From Smithella sp. D17 (GTDB lineage Bacteria; Desulfobacterota; Syntrophia; Syntrophales; Smithellaceae), in contig JQOA01000254.1 in NCBI GenBank assembly GCA_000753945.1, positions 1 through 8,961 on the forward strand: a stretch of 8,961 bases of DNA. Direction: 5' to 3'. Each line of letters opens with the position of its first letter. Within the stretch, counting starts at the first letter, position 1. A program made the position numbers and the translations under genes. The notes beneath the pieces are model-generated. The model was given only the letters and a program-made list of their open reading frames with translations. It made no database searches and was not told the origin of the DNA. Below, in pieces: positions 6,214 through 8,961 of this stretch.

Positions 6214-7101
6214 CTACAGCGTTCCCGACCCAACCTGCCGGAATTTATGTGAAACATAATCGGCAATCAAATTGAAAGTCAGGGTCAGGCAAAATAACAC
6301 AATGCCAATGGCAAAAAGCGCCTGATAATGAAGACTGCGGAAGGGTGTTTCACCCATCTCGGCGGCAATGCTGGCGGGCATCGGGCGCACCGAATCAAAC
6401 AGACTTTCCGGAATCGCGGCGGCGCCTCCAGCCACCATCAAAACAACCATAGTTTCTCCAATTGCCCGTGCCATCCCCAACATAACAGCTGTCGAAATTC
6501 CTGAAAGCGCTGCAGGCAAAATAACTCTGGCAATGGTTTCATACTTGGTGGCACCCAACGCGTAGGATGCCTCCTTGAATTCCTGCGGTACAGCGTAAAG
6601 AGCATCCTCAGAAATACTCGATATCGTTGGAATAGCCATAATAGCAAGAATCACAGATGCATTGATAATATTAAGACCGGTAGGCAAATCGAATGTTTCC
6701 TGCAGCCAGGGAGCGACAATAACCATACCGAAAAATCCCAAAACAACGGAAGGTAACCCGGCTAATAGTTCTATAACTGATTTAAGAATTGCTTTAATGT
6801 TTTGTGGCGCTATTTCGGAAATATAGATAGCCGTAAGCACACCCAGAGGAACAGCAATCAAAATTGCAATAAGTGTTACAATAAAAGAACCAACTATCAG
6901 AGGAAAAATTCCGAAGGAAGGCGGATCGTAGGTAGGGTACCACTCCATACCAAATATAAAATCTTTTAAGGAGACTTTGCCAAATACAGGCAGTCCTTCG
7001 CGAAAAAGAGAAAAAACAATCAGACCTAAAACAACAACAGAAACCAGCGAAAAAACAAAAAAGATGTATTTGATTATAATTTCTTTGGCCTGTCTGGTCA
7101 T
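6214..7101 (-). CDS. pstC: PstC phosphate ABC transporter permease
   Basis: This is one of the two inner-membrane permease subunits of the Pst importer, full length at 295 aa with about six helices (the first at about 11-33, the last at about 260-282). The EAA loop is seen as EASYALGATKYETI (177-190), with the conserved G201, followed by MARAIGETMVVLMVAGGAA, which is specific for PstC. The stretch VRPMPASIAAEMGE (238-251) and then HYQALFAIG is also typical of PstC. The start ATG 7099-7101 has AAGG a few bases upstream. It is 9 nt downstream of the arsC-like gene and 11 nt upstream of pstA. Nothing is missing here, in contrast to pstA. Confidence 0.94.
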   Translation of the reverse strand: MTRQAKEIIIKYIFFVFSLVSVVVLGLIVFSLFREGLPVFGKVSLKDFIFGMEWYPTYDPPSFGIFPLIVGSFIVTLIAILIAVPLGVLTAIYISEIAPQNIKAILKSVIELLAGLPSVVLGFFGMVIVAPWLQETFDLPTGLNIINASVILAIMAIPTISSISEDALYAVPQEFKEASYALGATKYETIARVILPAALSGISTAVMLGMARAIGETMVVLMVAGGAAAIPESLFDSVRPMPASIAAEMGETPFRSLHYQALFAIGIVLFCLTLTFNLIADYVSHKFRQVGSGTL

Positions 7102-7110
7102 AATACCTTC

Positions 7111-7533
7111 TTAAAATTCTTGTTGTAATTTTTTTTCAATCCAGTCTTTTATTTCATCGCGCACGCGCCTGTATTCCTTGATTACATCCTCTTTTTCCCC
7201 TTCAAATTTCGAAGGATCGGAAAAACTTTTGTGAATGCGAATATTTCCTTCTGAAAAAAATGGGCATGATTCCTGTGCTTGATCGCAAACAGTAATTACG
7301 TAGTCAAAATTATAATTCTGAAAAATATTTAAACCCTTCGATTTATAACCGCTTAAATCAATTCCCACTTCATTCATAACTGATATTACAAGAGGGTCAA
7401 TTCGCGTGGGATCGGACCCGGCGCTAAAGGCCGAGAACCGATCACCGTAAATTTTATTGAGAAACGCTTCGGCCATTTGCGACCGGACTGCGTTGTGTGT
7501 GCAAATAAATAATACGCTCTTTTTAAAAAACAT
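7111..7533 (-). CDS. arsC: Thioredoxin-coupled arsenate reductase (ArsC, LMW-PTP fold)
   Basis: This 140-aa cytoplasmic protein has the low-molecular-weight tyrosine phosphatase fold. The P-loop is C-x5-R-S (C11 to S18, in FICTHNAVRSQMAEA). C83 and C90 in VCDQAQESCPFF match the two relay cysteines of S. aureus-type ArsC, and D106-P107 matches the general-acid loop. With all three cysteines (C11, C83, C90) at the correct spacing, reduction of arsenate to arsenite using thioredoxin is likely; a plain phosphatase would not need C83 and C90. It lies 28 nt after pstS and 9 nt before pstC, inside the phosphate operon, so it should be induced together with phosphate uptake. Arsenate enters through phosphate transporters, which explains the placement. 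No arsenite exporter or ArsR is present in the window. The ribosome site is weak (GAAGTG). Confidence 0.87.
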   Translation of the reverse strand: MFFKKSVLFICTHNAVRSQMAEAFLNKIYGDRFSAFSAGSDPTRIDPLVISVMNEVGIDLSGYKSKGLNIFQNYNFDYVITVCDQAQESCPFFSEGNIRIHKSFSDPSKFEGEKEDVIKEYRRVRDEIKDWIEKKLQQEF

Positions 7534-7561
7534 ATTTTCACTTCAATTTTTTCAAAGCGTT

Positions 7562-8410
7562 TTATTTTTTGCTTTTACCAGCTTTTTTTACATCCATTAA
7601 AGGAACAAAACCTTCTTTAACAACAATCTTCTGTCCTTCTGCAGATTTAACAAAGGCAACATATTTTGCTGTGTCACCGGTTGCCTCACCATCTGTGTAC
7701 ATATAGAGCTCGCGTGAAAGCGGATATTCTTTGGAAAGAGCCGTTTTAGCAGAAGCGGTTACACCATTTACCTGTAATGGTCTTAAGCTTTTATTGAGAT
7801 AGCCGATGCCGACATAAGCAATAGCGTAACGATTTTTGGCAACCGCAGTTACCACAGCACCGCTGGAAGCCAGCATTTGCGCCTGGGGAGCTACCTTGGC
7901 TTTTTTCATCACAAAATGATCCCAGGATTCAAAAGTTCCCGAAGAAGAATCGCGTGATATGACTACTATTTTGAGATCATCGCCGCCCACTTCTTTCCAG
8001 TTTGTAATTTTACCCTGATAAATCTGGCTGAGTTGATCAATCGTTAAATTTTTAACTTTGTTTTTCGGATGCACAACGGGAACAATCGCGTCATTTGCCA
8101 CAACATGGGCAACGGGAGACACGCCTTTTGCTTTGGCCAATTCAACTTCTTCCTTCTTAATTTCACGGGATGATGTGGCAATGTCGGCAGTTTTATCAAT
8201 CAAGGCTTTCATGCCTTCACCTGACCCTCCTCCGGAAAGAGAAATCTGAACATCAGTGTTTTTTTTCATAAACGCTTCCAGAGTACCCTGCGCAATTGGT
8301 AAAACCGTGGTTGACCCCTTGATCACGATTGACGAACCTGCAAAAGTCACTCCGCTCATCAAAGCAAAAGCTACGATCGCAAATACTGTTTTCTTGAAGA
8401 TGTTTAACAT
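7562..8410 (-). CDS. pstS: PstS periplasmic phosphate-binding protein
   Basis: This is the substrate-binding protein of the Pst importer, 282 aa. Its signal peptide is of Sec type (lysines 6-7, hydrophobic 8-20) with probable cleavage after VTFA (A24); there is no lipobox cysteine. Ligand-contact segments typical of the family are KGSTTVLP (31-38), SGGGSGEGMKAL (59-70), ADIATSSR (75-82, with D76) and SRDSSSGTF (152-160, with R153). It is the first gene of the operon. AGGAGGT precedes the ATG (8408-8410) with a longish 11-nt gap, and no better start exists upstream. A Pho box 54-71 nt upstream of the start codon indicates PhoB control. The C-terminus is lysine-rich (KKAGKSKK). Confidence 0.94.
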   Translation of the reverse strand: MLNIFKKTVFAIVAFALMSGVTFAGSSIVIKGSTTVLPIAQGTLEAFMKKNTDVQISLSGGGSGEGMKALIDKTADIATSSREIKKEEVELAKAKGVSPVAHVVANDAIVPVVHPKNKVKNLTIDQLSQIYQGKITNWKEVGGDDLKIVVISRDSSSGTFESWDHFVMKKAKVAPQAQMLASSGAVVTAVAKNRYAIAYVGIGYLNKSLRPLQVNGVTASAKTALSKEYPLSRELYMYTDGEATGDTAKYVAFVKSAEGQKIVVKEGFVPLMDVKKAGKSKK

Positions 8411-8463
8411 TTTTTTAAATTACCTCCTGATTTTATAAATTTTTAATAATTTACAGGATAAAT

Positions 8464-8481
8464 GTTACAGTTTGATGACAG
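8464..8481 (-). promoter_or_regulatory. Pho box of the pst operon
   Basis: On the minus strand this reads CTGTCATCAAACTGTAAC: two 7-bp repeats separated by 4 bp. The first matches the PhoB half-site CTGTCAT at 7/7 and the second matches CTGTCAC at 6/7. A possible -10 box, TAAATT (8448-8453 on the plus strand), begins 10 bp downstream, the distance usual when a Pho box replaces the -35 element. It indicates PhoB-activated transcription of pstS through phoR under phosphate limitation. The Pho box is strong; the -10 assignment is tentative in such AT-rich DNA. Confidence 0.75.
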
Positions 8482-8542
8482 CTTAAAGAAAATTAATAAA
8501 AATTATGATATCTTTTCAGACATCGAATTAATCTTTTTGTAC

Positions 8543-8585
8543 TTTTCATCAAAACGACATTAAATTGTAACAATATTCTTATAAA
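8543..8585 (+). promoter_or_regulatory. Degenerate Pho-box array and -10 in front of phoB
   Basis: Four 7-mers recur with an exact 11-bp period: TTTTCAT (8543), ACGACAT (8554), TTGTAAC (8565) and TTCTTAT (8576). They match CTGTCAT/C at about 4-5 of 7 positions each and are separated by A/T-rich tetramers, as in tandem Pho boxes. TATAAA at 8580-8585 could be the -10 element, overlapping the last repeat. This suggests phoB is autoregulated, more weakly than pstS. The individual matches are poor, and the 11-bp periodicity is the main argument. Confidence 0.4.
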
Positions 8586-8661
8586 TTATTAAAAGCAAGA
8601 TAGGTAATAAGGTTATTGAGATCTTGAAAAAATTAATAGATTCCTTAGGAGGTTCCCTGTT

Positions 8662-8961
8662 ATGATTCAGAAGAGAATCATGGTTATTGATGACGAAAAA
8701 GACATCGTGGATCTTATTAGTTATAATTTAGAACTTGAAAAATTTGCTGTCATCAAGGCCTACGATGGTGAAAGTGCCTTGGAAATGCTCGAATCAGTGA
8801 AACCCGACTTAATAATTCTTGATCTGATGCTTCCTGTCATACGAGGTCTGGAAGTATGCAGACTTATTCGCAAGAACCCTGAAACTGAGTCAATTCCAAT
8901 TATAATGCTGACAGCAAGAGGTGATGATATGGACAGAATAATAGGATTTGAAATGGGGGCT
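8662..8961 (+). CDS. phoB: PhoB response regulator, N-terminal part (cut by window end)
   Basis: The first 100 codons of an open frame run off the window. They form the receiver domain of an OmpR/PhoB-type regulator. The acidic pocket is D10-D11, the phosphoacceptor is D54 in ILDLMLP, and the switch Thr is T84 in MLTARGDD. The sequence continues FEMGA, as expected just before the conserved GADDY-K motif. The ATG at 8662 has an excellent AGGAGGT (8647-8653) with 8-nt spacing. The DNA-binding domain is beyond the window, so PhoB rather than another OmpR-family member is inferred from LPxxxGLEVCR similarity, the divergent position next to pstS and the Pho box, and the presence of phoR in the facing operon. 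R61 stands where many PhoB proteins have Asp; it is not catalytic. Confidence 0.85.
   Translation, partial: MIQKRIMVIDDEKDIVDLISYNLELEKFAVIKAYDGESALEMLESVKPDLIILDLMLPVIRGLEVCRLIRKNPETESIPIIMLTARGDDMDRIIGFEMGA

Noticed and set aside
6075..6266. 63-codon minus-strand frame across the pstC-pstA junction, considered as a frameshifted part of PstA
   Set aside because: Its translation does not resemble PstA core sequence. The missing PstA residues are not encoded in any frame here, so a simple frameshift does not explain the short gene.
7500..7565. Possible terminator or attenuator in the pstS-arsC gap
   Set aside because: Only a five-base AAAGC/GCTTT pairing around a long A-rich loop is visible, with no T tract after it. 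It is too weak to call.
8482..8542. Further Pho boxes or CRISPR-like repeats in the AT-rich part of the divergent region
   Set aside because: Only isolated partial matches such as CAGACAT occur, without 11-bp register or repeat structure.

Overview
The window reads as a chromosomal segment of a Gram-negative bacterium of moderate to low GC, most likely a deltaproteobacterium (Desulfobacterota, possibly Syntrophaceae-like). This placement is by inference from the style of the PhoR, PstB and amphi-Trp proteins and the operon layout; no rRNA or marker gene is present to confirm it.

Layout. (1) Positions 1 to about 2084 are a complete or near-complete insertion sequence with 21-bp imperfect terminal inverted repeats (19/21 identical). 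It carries one DDE transposase of the IS4 superfamily, IS1634-like. Its left terminus coincides with the first base of the window. (2) Directly against its right end lies a small plus-strand locus: a 40-codon remnant of an amphi-Trp domain gene overlapping an intact 100-aa amphi-Trp domain gene, closed by a strong hairpin. (3) From 2663 to 8410 on the minus strand runs a phosphate operon, transcribed in the order pstS - arsC-like - pstC - pstA - pstB - phoU - phoR. Its gaps are 28 nt or less, and phoU and phoR overlap by one base. (4) A 251-bp AT-rich divergent regulatory region separates pstS from (5) phoB on the plus strand, which is cut by the window end after 100 codons. A good Pho box faces pstS, and a more degenerate 11-bp-periodic array faces phoB.

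How the genes work together. PstS binds periplasmic phosphate, and PstC/PstA with PstB form the ABC importer. PhoU links transporter status to the PhoR sensor kinase, and PhoR phosphorylates PhoB, which would act on the Pho boxes in the divergent region. The arsenate-reductase-like protein between pstS and pstC fits arsenate leaking in through phosphate uptake.

Most notable points. PstA is only 107 aa: its N-terminal helix is joined in frame to the normal PstA C-terminus, and the whole permease core is missing, so the importer as read here should not work. The other unusual points are the arsC-like gene inside the pst operon, the truncated and overlapping amphi-Trp paralogue next to an IS that has removed its upstream promoter, and an apparently leaderless transposase promoter. 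I did not find a convincing wholly new system; most of the window is a recognisable Pho regulon with these anomalies.
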